Source of the DNA: Actinomycetes bacterium
Lineage (GTDB): Bacteria > Actinomycetota > Thermoleophilia > BMS3ABIN01
Direction of reading: 5' to 3'
Assembly (NCBI GenBank): GCA_021790075.1
Contig: JAJYIN010000028.1
Span: 1 to 14,434, forward strand
Length of the DNA: 14,434 nucleotides
Part shown: positions 8,239 to 14,434 of the stretch, piece by piece
How the letters are laid out: each line of letters begins with the position of its first letter
Numbering within the stretch: the stretch's first letter is position 1
Translations under genes and position numbers: made by a program
Notes under the pieces: model-generated
Databases searched by the model: none
What the model was told of the DNA's origin: nothing
Seen by the model: only the letters and a program-made list of their open reading frames with translations

Positions 8239-9178
8239 GCCACCGGCTGACATCCAGGGGAGCGGCAGTCCCACCCCCGGTCACGAATCCGCAGAGCTGC
8301 CTGTGTGTGGCGTCGTGCTTGTTGACAAAACTGCCGGTATGAGCTCACATGACGCCGTAGACCTGGTGCGGCGCCTTACCGGCCTGCGCAAGGTCGGTCA
8401 TGGCGGCACCCTCGATCCCTTCGCCACCGGGCTGCTGCTCATCCTGGTGGGCAAGGCAACCCGCTTTTTCGATCTGCTGGCGCCGCTTAAGAAAACCTAC
8501 CGGGTAACGGTGAAGTTCGGCGCCCGGTCGACGACCGGGGACGTCGACGGGGAGATCTCGCCGGTGGCCGGCACCGTGACCAGAGCGGGCCTGGAAGCGG
8601 CGCTGCCGCGCTTCACAGGTTTGATCCAGCAGAAAGTACCTGCATTTTCAGCTGTTAAACGCGGGGGCGTACCGCTCTACAAACTGGCCCGCCGGGGCCG
8701 GCAGGTGGACAGGCCCGTGCGCGAAGTCGAAGTCTGCAGCCTCGACCTTGCCGGTTTTGACGCCGGCGCCCAGCAGGCAGTTCTGGACGTGCGCTGCTCG
8801 AAGGGGACTTACATCCGCACCCTTTGCGAGGACATCGGCGCCGCGCTCGGCACCGGCGCTTATGCGGCCCGGCTCCGCCGCACCGCCGTCGGCGAACTCA
8901 AGGTGGAGAACGCCGCCACTCCCGAGCAACTGACCGGCCAGCCGCGTCCACAACTGCTCACGGCCGCCAACCCTTCTTTCCTTTCCTGCTGGAGTGCGTT
9001 ATATTTCCTTCCCGTGAGAGAACTAAGCCCCACAGAGATCCGCGCCGTTAGTTTCGGTCAGCCCATTGCAGGAAGCGAAGAGGGACCGGTGCGGCTGGGG
9101 TCGGCCGGCAGGCTCCTGGCGGTTTATGGTCCCGGCGAACGGCAGGGGTTCATCCGGCCCCTGGTGATGGTGGCATGA
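8225..9178 (+). CDS. truB: tRNA pseudouridine-55 synthase TruB
   Basis: Up to 317 aa from TTG 8225; GTG 8303 (27th codon) is a credible alternative because family members usually begin just before G-V-x-L-V-D-K. TruB converts U55 of the tRNA T-loop to pseudouridine. Seen: VDKTAGMSSHDAVDLVRR, the catalytic motif GHGGTLDPFATGLL with nucleophile Asp64, KKTYRVTVKFG, PAFSAVKRGGVPLYKLAR, and CSKGTYIRTLCEDIG. The C-terminal part (about 240-317) fits the TruB C-terminal/PUA-like region. Neither possible start has a good Shine-Dalgarno; the overlap with rbfA suggests coupling. The last four bases (ATGA) overlap ribF. Confidence 0.95.
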   Translation: MNPNKPPADIQGSGSPTPGHESAELPVCGVVLVDKTAGMSSHDAVDLVRRLTGLRKVGHGGTLDPFATGLLLILVGKATRFFDLLAPLKKTYRVTVKFGARSTTGDVDGEISPVAGTVTRAGLEAALPRFTGLIQQKVPAFSAVKRGGVPLYKLARRGRQVDRPVREVEVCSLDLAGFDAGAQQAVLDVRCSKGTYIRTLCEDIGAALGTGAYAARLRRTAVGELKVENAATPEQLTGQPRPQLLTAANPSFLSCWSALYFLPVRELSPTEIRAVSFGQPIAGSEEGPVRLGSAGRLLAVYGPGERQGFIRPLVMVA

Positions 9179-10134
9179 GGGTTTACCGCAGCCTCGACGA
9201 GGTGCCTCCGGATACGCGGGTGGCAGCCATCGGTACTTTTGACGGTGTCCACGCCGGCCACCAGCGCATCATCGGCGATGCGGTCGAGTCGGCCCGCCAG
9301 AAAGGCGCCCGCAGCATGGTGATCACCTTCCATCCGCATCCGCTCTCGGTGATCGCGCCGCTCAAGTGTCCTCCCATCCTGACGCCGCTCAACGTCAAGA
9401 CCGACCTGATCGGCAACCTGGGTGCGGACGAGCTGCTGATCATCCCCTTTACCGAAGAGTTTTCGCGCCTGTCCGCGGCTGAATTCTGTGACATGCTCTT
9501 CTCGTCTGCGCTGGGAGCGGTCAAGGTCATCGTGGGCGATAATTTTCATTTCGGCTACAAGGCGTCGGGAGATACTGATTTCCTGAAGAAATACGGGGAA
9601 AAAGCCGGCATGGAAGTAGTGGCCGAGCCCCTGGTCACCGCCGGCGGCAAACCCATCTCCTCCACCCGCATCCGTAATCTGCTGCTCGGGGGGCGGCTTG
9701 CGGAGGTGCGGGAAATTCTCAGCCGTCCTCCTTCCACTCACGGCAAGGTGGTGCACGGCGACAAGCGCGGCCGCACCCTGGGGGTCCGCACTGCCAACAT
9801 CGAGGCCCATGTGGAATGCATCTTTCCCGGCCGTGGCGTTTACCTCGCCGACCTGTTCGTGGGCAACCAGCCTTACGCCTGCCTGGTCAATGTTGGCCAC
9901 AATCCTACGTTTTGCTCAACAGAAGAGGGCGGCGGCCAGAAGATGCGCATCGAGGCGCACATCCTCGATTTTGACCGCAACCTCTACGGCCTCAACGTGC
10001 GCATCGATTTCCTCGAACGCTTGCGTGATGAAATGAAGTTTGACAGTGCCGACGCGCTGGTGGCCCAGATCAAGAAAGACATCAACGCCGCCCGCAAGTT
10101 CAAGGGGTACGCCGTCTGCCGTCAGGCAAGCTAG
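9175..10134 (+). CDS. ribF: Bifunctional riboflavin kinase / FAD synthetase
   Basis: 319 aa from ATG 9175, overlapping the truB stop as ATGA. RibF phosphorylates riboflavin to FMN and adenylates FMN to FAD. The N-terminal FAD synthetase domain has the nucleotidyltransferase motif GTFDGVHAGH (20-29), TFHPHP and ISSTRIR (161-167). The C-terminal flavokinase domain (about 185-310) has GDKRGRTLG, TANI, FPGRGVY, NVGHNPTF and IEAHILDF. Oddity: the usual G-F-P-T-A-N is G-V-R-T-A-N here (Arg205 in place of Pro), while Thr206 and Asn208, the functionally important residues, remain. Last gene of the tight rimP-ribF run. Length is normal. Confidence 0.96.
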   Translation: MRVYRSLDEVPPDTRVAAIGTFDGVHAGHQRIIGDAVESARQKGARSMVITFHPHPLSVIAPLKCPPILTPLNVKTDLIGNLGADELLIIPFTEEFSRLSAAEFCDMLFSSALGAVKVIVGDNFHFGYKASGDTDFLKKYGEKAGMEVVAEPLVTAGGKPISSTRIRNLLLGGRLAEVREILSRPPSTHGKVVHGDKRGRTLGVRTANIEAHVECIFPGRGVYLADLFVGNQPYACLVNVGHNPTFCSTEEGGGQKMRIEAHILDFDRNLYGLNVRIDFLERLRDEMKFDSADALVAQIKKDINAARKFKGYAVCRQAS

Positions 10135-10287
10135 AGGCATGTGAAAAGGCCGGGCTGAGCGAAGAGAAGGGGAAGGGGCGGCATTCCTGAAGTCGGCCAC
10201 GTGTTCGCCTTTTAACAGGCTCTATGGTAAGCTTTGTCCGTACGTTAATTCCCCACATCGGCAGTTAGATGGAAGGAGGTGAAACAG
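10135..10287 (+). other. ribF-rpsO spacer
   Basis: 153 bases. AAAAGGC (10143-10149) and GCCTTTT (about 10207-10213) are inverted copies about 57 bases apart and could form the base of a large leader structure or a poor terminator. TATGGT at 10223-10228 is a candidate -10 for rpsO but has no matching -35. I see no small gene. Confidence 0.35.
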
Positions 10288-10557
10288 ATGGTGTTAAGCA
10301 AGGAAAACAAGGACGTGGTTATTGAGAAATTCAGCAGCCACGAAGGTGATACCGGCTCACCGGAGGTTCAGATCGCCTTGTTGACTGAACGAATAAACGG
10401 CTTGACCGAACACCTGAAGACCCACAAGAAGGATCACCACTCTCGTCGAGGGTTGTTGAAGATGGTGGGGAAGAGACGGCGGCTACTCACTTACCTGCAG
10501 GACAAGGAAGTGAACCGCTACCGCTCACTGGTAAAGGAACTAGGTCTGAGGAAGTAG
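10288..10557 (+). CDS. rpsO: 30S ribosomal protein S15
   Basis: 89 aa, exactly the usual S15 length, from ATG 10288. An upstream in-frame GTG at 10279 is rejected because it overlaps the strong Shine-Dalgarno GGAAGGAGGT (10271-10280), which is well spaced for the ATG. S15 binds 16S rRNA helices 20-22 and nucleates the 30S platform. Family signatures: GDTGSPEVQIALLTERI, LTEHLKTHKKDHHSRRGLL, and KRRRLLTYL. The strong ribosome binding site contrasts with the weak ones elsewhere in the cluster and fits high expression. rpsO before pnp is the arrangement also seen in Escherichia coli. Confidence 0.97.
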   Translation: MVLSKENKDVVIEKFSSHEGDTGSPEVQIALLTERINGLTEHLKTHKKDHHSRRGLLKMVGKRRRLLTYLQDKEVNRYRSLVKELGLRK

Positions 10558-10727
10558 GCAAGCAGTTGCGTGGCGGCTGCGAGGCCGGCCATCCCGGCCG
10601 GGCGGAGACTTCTCATACGGGCTGTAGGTTTGGTTCCATACATCTCCTTCCACTTAACCCGTTAATCTGCTGCTTGCCTGGTAGATATTCCTCACGTCTG
10701 GTGTTGACGCTGCCGTACCTGATCCGT

Positions 10728-10788
10728 TTTGCTCTAGGCCTGAGGCTGAGAGCCTTCCCGGGGCTTTGAGCCTTGAGCCTAGAGCAGG
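10728..10788 (+). promoter_or_regulatory. Long imperfect hairpin upstream of pnp (possible RNase III site)
   Basis: The arms begin with TGCTCTAGGC (10730-10739) and end with GCCTAGAGCA (10777-10786). Reading inward, pairing continues to a CCC loop at 10757-10759 with only two mismatches (10740/10776 and 10748/10768) and several G-U pairs, giving a stem of about 27 bp. A near-continuous duplex of this length is the kind of RNA that RNase III cuts. In E. coli the pnp leader is an RNase III substrate used for PNPase autoregulation; equivalence here is inference. Confidence 0.6.
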
Positions 10789-10821
10789 CTGCGGGAGCGT
10801 GTTTGCCCGTGGCCGTTTTTT
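10787..10821 (+). terminator. Intrinsic terminator or attenuator between rpsO and pnp
   Basis: A 9-bp stem forms from GGCTGCGGG (10787-10795) and CCCGTGGCC (10806-10814), including two G-U pairs, and is followed after one G by six Ts (10816-10821). This is a good Rho-independent terminator shape. Only 45 bases remain before the pnp start and I see no promoter in them, so pnp must depend on read-through. Confidence 0.6.
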
Positions 10822-10828
10822 ATTGAAG

Positions 10829-10845
10829 GGGCGCAGCCAGCGCCC
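10829..10845 (+). promoter_or_regulatory. Short GC hairpin before the pnp ribosome binding site
   Basis: GGGCGC (10829-10834), loop AGCCA, GCGCCC (10840-10845): a six-bp all-GC stem ending five bases before the Shine-Dalgarno AAGGAGA (10851-10857). It could influence ribosome access or protect the 5' end of a processed pnp mRNA. Confidence 0.5.
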
Positions 10846-10866
10846 GCTAGAAGGAGACAATTTATC

Positions 10867-13044
10867 TTGAAATTCCAGAAAAGCATTGAAATCGGCGGCA
10901 AGACCATTTCGCTGGAGACCGGACGCCTGGCCAACCAGGCGAACGGCGCCGTTGTGGTCCGCTGCGGCGACACCATGGTGCTCGTCACTGCGACCGCCCG
11001 CACCGAGCCCAAGGAGGGAATCGATTTCTTCCCCCTCACCGTGGATATCGAAGAGAGAATGTACGCCGCCGGCAAGATTCCCGGCGGTTTTATCAAGAGG
11101 GAAGCCCGGCCCAGCGAGAAAGCCATCCTTACGGCCCGCCTCATTGACCGGCCGGTGCGTCCCCGTTTCCCCAGAGGCTTTGCCAACGAGGTACAGCTGA
11201 TCGCGACCATCCTGTCAACCGACCAGGAGAACGCCTATGACGTGCTGGCGCTGCTGGGCGCGTCGGCGGCGCTGACCCTCTCGGAGGTGCCTTTCCAGGG
11301 GCCCATCGCCGCAGTGCGTGTCGGCCGCCTGAACGGCGAGCTCATCCTCAACCCGACGCTGCCCCAGTTGCAGGAGCCGGAGTGTGACCTGGACATGGTC
11401 GTGGCCGGCACCGACTCATCCATCCTGATGCTGGAGGCCGGCGGCGCCCAAGTGAGCGAAGACGTGGTCATGGAGGCTGTCAGGATGGCCCAGGAGCCGA
11501 TCAGCGCGCTCTGCCGGCTGCAGGAAGAGTTCCGCGCCGAGGCCGGCAAGGAGAAATGGCCCTTCGAAGAGCCGAAGGTCGACAAGGACCTCTACGGCAA
11601 GATCGAAAGCATGTCGCGCTCCGGTCTGGAGGCAGCCAACCGCAACGCCGACAAGCAGGAGCGCAGCGAGCGCATCGAGAAGATCCGGGACGGCGTCCGC
11701 CAGCAGCTGGTTGACGAGGAATCGACTGATGAATTCGTCCGCGATGTCAACGCCTACGTCAAGGCCGTGGAGAAGGACGTGGTCAGGCGCAGCATCGTGC
11801 TCGACAAACTCCGTCCGGACGGCCGCGGCGCCGAGGAGGTGCGCGAGATCAGCTGCGAGGTGGGCGTGGCTCCCCGCACCCATGGCTCCGCCCTCTTCAC
11901 CCGGGGCCAGACCCAGGCGATGACCCTCCTCACCCTGGGCGCCGTCGGCGATTACCAGCGCATCGACGGGCTCGGGCTCGAGGAGAGCAAGCGCTACATC
12001 CATCATTACAACTTCCCGCCGTTCTCCGTGGGCGAGACCGGGTTCATGCGCGGTCCCAAGCGCCGCGACATCGGCCACGGCGCCCTGGCGGAGAAGGCGC
12101 TCCTGCCCATGATCCCGGATGAGAAGGACTTTCCTTACACCATCCGGCTCGTGAGCGAGATCATGGAGAGCAACGGCTCGTCATCGATGGCCAGCACCTG
12201 CGGCTCTTCCCTGGCGCTGATGGACGCGGGCATCAAGATCAAGAACCCGGTGAGCGGCATCGCCATCGGCCTCATCGTGCACAGCACTTGCCGCAGCTGC
12301 GGCAACGAGGGCGTCTTCCTGAGCCACTGCCTTGAATGCGGCTCCGGGGACGTGGACCGCAATTACGTGATTCTCACCGATATCGCCGGCATCGAGGACC
12401 ATCTCGGCGACATGGACTTCAAGGTCGCCGGTTCGCCGGAAGGCGTCACCGCCATCCAGATGGACCTGAAGATCAAGGAAGGCATCACGCCGGAGATCAT
12501 GTCCGAGGCCCTGCAGCAGGCCAAGCGGGGAAGGGCGTTCGTGCTCGGCAAGATGCTGGAGACCCTGGCGGAACCCCGCGAGGAGCTCTCCGAGTACGCC
12601 CCCCGCATCTTCAGCCTCCAGATCAATCCTGACAAGATCGGCGCGCTCATCGGCAAGGGCGGCGAGACCATCCGCGGCCTGGTGGAGGAGTTTGACTGCT
12701 CCATCGACGTGGAAGAGGATGGTACCGTCTTCATCACCAGCCCCGGCGGCGCCAGTGCCGAGGGTGTTATCAAGCGCATCACCGAGCTCACCAAGGATAT
12801 CGAGGTGGGCGACGTCATCGTCGGCAAAGTGGTCAAGACCACCGATTTCGGGGCCTTTGTGGAGCTGAAGCGCGGCGTGGACGGGCTCGTCCACATCTCC
12901 AACCTGGCCGAGGGCCGGGTCAAGAGCGTCGAGGACGTGGTCAGGCGCGGCCAGATGGTCGAAGTCGAGGTCATCGAAATCCGCGAGGACCGCGGCAAGC
13001 AGCGCATCGGACTCAAGGTGGTTGACCTTAATCCAACAGTATGA
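10867..13044 (+). CDS. pnp: Polyribonucleotide nucleotidyltransferase with zinc-knuckle-like insert
   Basis: 725 aa from TTG 10867, with AAGGAGA nine bases upstream. PNPase is a trimeric 3'-to-5' phosphorolytic exoribonuclease that degrades mRNA and can add tails. Domains: RNase PH 1 (1-210), all-alpha linker (about 240-320), RNase PH 2 (about 325-560), KH with IGALIGKGGETIRG (GKGG 596-599), S1 (about 646-718). Active-site residues are present: SSSMASTCGSSLALMDAG, and Asp511, Asp517 and Lys519 in EDHLGDMDFK, matching E. coli D486, D492 and K494. Oddity: between GLI (468-470) and YVILTD (500-505), where E. coli has about five residues, there are 29 containing C475, C478, C488 and C491 (CxxC-x9-CxxC). 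The frame is intact, so this is a real protein insert. The catalytic core looks functional. Confidence 0.97.
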   Translation: MKFQKSIEIGGKTISLETGRLANQANGAVVVRCGDTMVLVTATARTEPKEGIDFFPLTVDIEERMYAAGKIPGGFIKREARPSEKAILTARLIDRPVRPRFPRGFANEVQLIATILSTDQENAYDVLALLGASAALTLSEVPFQGPIAAVRVGRLNGELILNPTLPQLQEPECDLDMVVAGTDSSILMLEAGGAQVSEDVVMEAVRMAQEPISALCRLQEEFRAEAGKEKWPFEEPKVDKDLYGKIESMSRSGLEAANRNADKQERSERIEKIRDGVRQQLVDEESTDEFVRDVNAYVKAVEKDVVRRSIVLDKLRPDGRGAEEVREISCEVGVAPRTHGSALFTRGQTQAMTLLTLGAVGDYQRIDGLGLEESKRYIHHYNFPPFSVGETGFMRGPKRRDIGHGALAEKALLPMIPDEKDFPYTIRLVSEIMESNGSSSMASTCGSSLALMDAGIKIKNPVSGIAIGLIVHSTCRSCGNEGVFLSHCLECGSGDVDRNYVILTDIAGIEDHLGDMDFKVAGSPEGVTAIQMDLKIKEGITPEIMSEALQQAKRGRAFVLGKMLETLAEPREELSEYAPRIFSLQINPDKIGALIGKGGETIRGLVEEFDCSIDVEEDGTVFITSPGGASAEGVIKRITELTKDIEVGDVIVGKVVKTTDFGAFVELKRGVDGLVHISNLAEGRVKSVEDVVRRGQMVEVEVIEIREDRGKQRIGLKVVDLNPTV
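12280..12363 (+). other. Cysteine-rich insert in PNPase second RNase PH domain
   Basis: Codes for residues 472-499 of PNPase: two CxxC pairs (C475/C478 and C488/C491) nine residues apart, each followed by Gly, the usual form of a zinc ribbon or knuckle turn. Flanking sequence aligns without gaps to ordinary PNPases, so the insert is discrete. Confidence 0.8.
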
Positions 13045-14332
13045 GCTAGAAAAGCTGCCGGAGGGCGGGCGGATCATCAGCGAGAAGCTGCCGTCCGTCC
13101 GTTCCATTTCTCTGGGTCTCTGGATCGGCGCGGGCTCGCGGTACGAGCAGCCCGGCGAGGGCGGCATCAGTCATTTCATCGAGCATCTGCTCTTCAAGGG
13201 CTCCTCCCGTTACAGCGCCGTCGAAATCGCCCAGATCTTTGACTCCTTCGGCGGAGAGCTCAACGCGGCCACCGCCAGGGAGTACACGGTCGTGCATGCC
13301 CGTTTCCTGGACCGCCACCTGGAAGAGGCCTTTGACGTCATGGCCGACATGGTGCTGGCGCCGTCCTTTGCCGACATCGATCCCGAAAGGGAGGTGGTGG
13401 TCGAGGAGATCGCCATGTACGAGGATTCTCCCTCGGAACTGATCGCCGATTACCTGACCAGGTCGATCTTCGGCGAGCATCCGCTTGGCAAGAGCGTGCT
13501 GGGCGCCGCGGACATCATCAGCAACCTCACCGCCGGGCACATCCAAGGTTATCACGCCGGCCATTACACGCTGCCCAACATGGTGGTGGCGGCCGCCGGC
13601 AACGTGGAGCAGGCCCAACTGGTGGAGATGGCGAGGTCCCGCCTGGCGGGGGGCAACGGCGCCCAGCCGCTGGCGGAGACTCAGCCGGCGCCCTCCGTGC
13701 CGGCCGGCACGGCCCACGATGCCTGTTTCTACGAGAAGGACACCCAGCAGTACCATGTCTGCCTGGGAGGCCTGGGGCTCTCGCGGCATTCCGACCGCCG
13801 CTTCGCGCTCTCGATCCTGGATTCCATCCTGGGCTCGGCCGCCAGCTCGCGGCTGTTCCAGGAGGTGCGGGAAAAACGCGGCCTTGCCTACTCCGTTTAT
13901 TCGTATTCAACCCTTTATTCCGATACCGGCCTGGTGGGCGTATACTTCGGCTGCCGGGCCGAAAGCGTCGCCGAGGTGACCGCGATCGCCGCCGGTCAGC
14001 TGGAATCACTCATGAGCACCCCCGTGGGCGCCGACGAGCTCGAGCGCGCCAAGGAGAGCGCCAAGGGCAGGGTGGTGCTGGGGATGGAGACAACGCACAG
14101 CCGCATGAGCCGGCTGGGCAAGCTGTCGGTTACAAATTCGGAAATACTGGACATCGATGAGATAATTGAGAGGATCGACGAGGTGAGCGCCGGCGACATC
14201 ATGGAGCTGGCGCAGGAATTCTACCAGCCGGAGAAACTCACCGCCGTCGCCATCGGCCCGGATTCGGTCATATTCGAAAAAGCGCTCGCGTCGCTGGGGG
14301 GACGCCGCCAGCTGTTGCTGAAACCTGCCTGA
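13022..14332 (+). CDS. M16 family zinc metallopeptidase
   Basis: 436 aa from TTG 13022, overlapping the last 23 bases of pnp. M16 peptidases (processing-peptidase/pitrilysin type, YmxG/PepR-like) cleave small peptides in a clam-shell chamber. Seen: the inverted zinc motif HFIEH (H51, E54, H55), the third ligand in VVVEEIAMYEDSPSEL (probably E129), GGELNAATAREYT, and in the C-terminal half the substrate-binding motif SSRLFQEVREKRGLAYSVYS (275-294). Both halves of the ~45-kDa fold are present and the length is typical. There is no signal peptide, so it is cytoplasmic. M16 genes downstream of pnp are common in Gram-positive bacteria. The start has little room for a ribosome binding site (AAGGTGG abuts it), so translational coupling to pnp is likely. 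Confidence 0.94.
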   Translation: MTLIQQYELEKLPEGGRIISEKLPSVRSISLGLWIGAGSRYEQPGEGGISHFIEHLLFKGSSRYSAVEIAQIFDSFGGELNAATAREYTVVHARFLDRHLEEAFDVMADMVLAPSFADIDPEREVVVEEIAMYEDSPSELIADYLTRSIFGEHPLGKSVLGAADIISNLTAGHIQGYHAGHYTLPNMVVAAAGNVEQAQLVEMARSRLAGGNGAQPLAETQPAPSVPAGTAHDACFYEKDTQQYHVCLGGLGLSRHSDRRFALSILDSILGSAASSRLFQEVREKRGLAYSVYSYSTLYSDTGLVGVYFGCRAESVAEVTAIAAGQLESLMSTPVGADELERAKESAKGRVVLGMETTHSRMSRLGKLSVTNSEILDIDEIIERIDEVSAGDIMELAQEFYQPEKLTAVAIGPDSVIFEKALASLGGRRQLLLKPA

Positions 14333-14334
14333 CC

Positions 14335-14434
14335 ATGACTGTTAAACCGGAAGCGCCAGAGCTTGAGGCAATCGAAGAGAAGGTAGACGCCGGCGAGCGC
14401 CTGTCCTTCGAGGACGGCTTGGCGCTGCTCGGGT
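14335..14434 (+). CDS. mqnE: Radical SAM protein start, probably aminofutalosine synthase MqnE (partial)
   Basis: The first 33 codons from ATG 14335, two bases after the M16 stop, cut by the window end. The sequence has IEEKVDAGERLSFEDGLALL, the N-terminal helix pattern of the MqnE/MqnC/CofH radical SAM group, and ERLSFEDGL fits MqnE best. MqnE joins chorismate-derived 3-(1-carboxyvinyloxy)benzoate to adenosine in the futalosine route to menaquinone. The CxxxCxxC cluster motif lies beyond the window, so CofH or MqnC cannot be excluded. Confidence 0.6.
   Translation, partial: MTVKPEAPELEAIEEKVDAGERLSFEDGLALLG

Larger units (their letters stand above)
10558..10866. other. rpsO-pnp intergenic region (309 bases)
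   Basis: No credible gene. It contains, in order: a GC stem (GGCCGG 10583-10588 with CCGGCC 10594-10599) lacking a T-run; TTGACG at 10704-10709, a good -35 hexamer without a convincing -10; a long imperfect hairpin (10728-10788); an intrinsic terminator (10787-10821); and a short GC hairpin (10829-10845) just before the pnp ribosome binding site. This density of RNA structure suggests control of pnp expression. Confidence 0.65.

Noticed and set aside
10279..10287. GTG start for rpsO three codons upstream
   Set aside because: The GTG overlaps the Shine-Dalgarno; ATG 10288 has ideal spacing and yields the standard 89-residue S15.
10566..10769. 67-codon frame in the rpsO-pnp gap
   Set aside because: No ribosome binding site or family pattern, and it runs through the long hairpin.
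12181..13167. 328-codon minus-strand frame opposite pnp
   Set aside because: Asp/Leu/Ala/His-rich antisense shadow of pnp.

Overview
The window is high-GC bacterial DNA carrying the conserved translation and RNA-metabolism cluster rimP-nusA-rnpM(ylxR)-infB-ylxP-rbfA-truB-ribF-rpsO-pnp, followed by an M16 zinc peptidase and the start of a radical-SAM gene that looks like mqnE (futalosine menaquinone pathway). Gene order, high GC, an IF2 about as short as those of Firmicutes and an acidic Ala/Glu-rich NusA suggest a deep-branching Gram-positive lineage. A non-Streptomyces class of Actinomycetota is my best guess, by inference only. There is no CRISPR array, tRNA, rRNA, transposon or phage gene here.

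Layout. Positions 1-233 (minus strand) hold the N-terminal half of a DJ-1/PfpI-family protein. Positions 234-739 are a 506-base divergent intergenic region ending in a five-copy degenerate 27-bp tandem repeat. Positions 740-2152 encode a secreted beta-propeller-like protein, closed by a strong GC-palindrome terminator. Positions 2301-2999 encode a rhomboid protease. A good extended -10 promoter at 3093-3122 starts the main operon, and a terminator-like hairpin sits immediately before rimP. From rimP to ribF (3175-10134) genes overlap or are separated by at most about 40 bases, which indicates co-transcription. rpsO (10288-10557) is followed by a 309-base gap with a long imperfect hairpin, an intrinsic terminator and a leader hairpin. 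These look like control elements for pnp (10867-13044). The M16 peptidase overlaps the end of pnp, and mqnE begins two bases after it.

How the genes work together: RimP and RbfA mature the 30S subunit, of which S15 (rpsO) is a core protein. NusA controls elongation and termination. RnpM modulates RNase P. IF2 starts translation. TruB modifies tRNA U55. RibF makes FMN and FAD. PNPase degrades RNA.

The most unusual points are two cysteine-rich additions to otherwise conserved RNA-binding proteins. PNPase has a CxxC-x9-CxxC zinc-knuckle-like insertion just before its catalytic aspartates. NusA has a C-terminal Cys/Cys/Cys/His motif inside a long acidic tail. I did not find a wholly new multi-gene system; these domain additions and the rpsO-pnp control region are the best leads.
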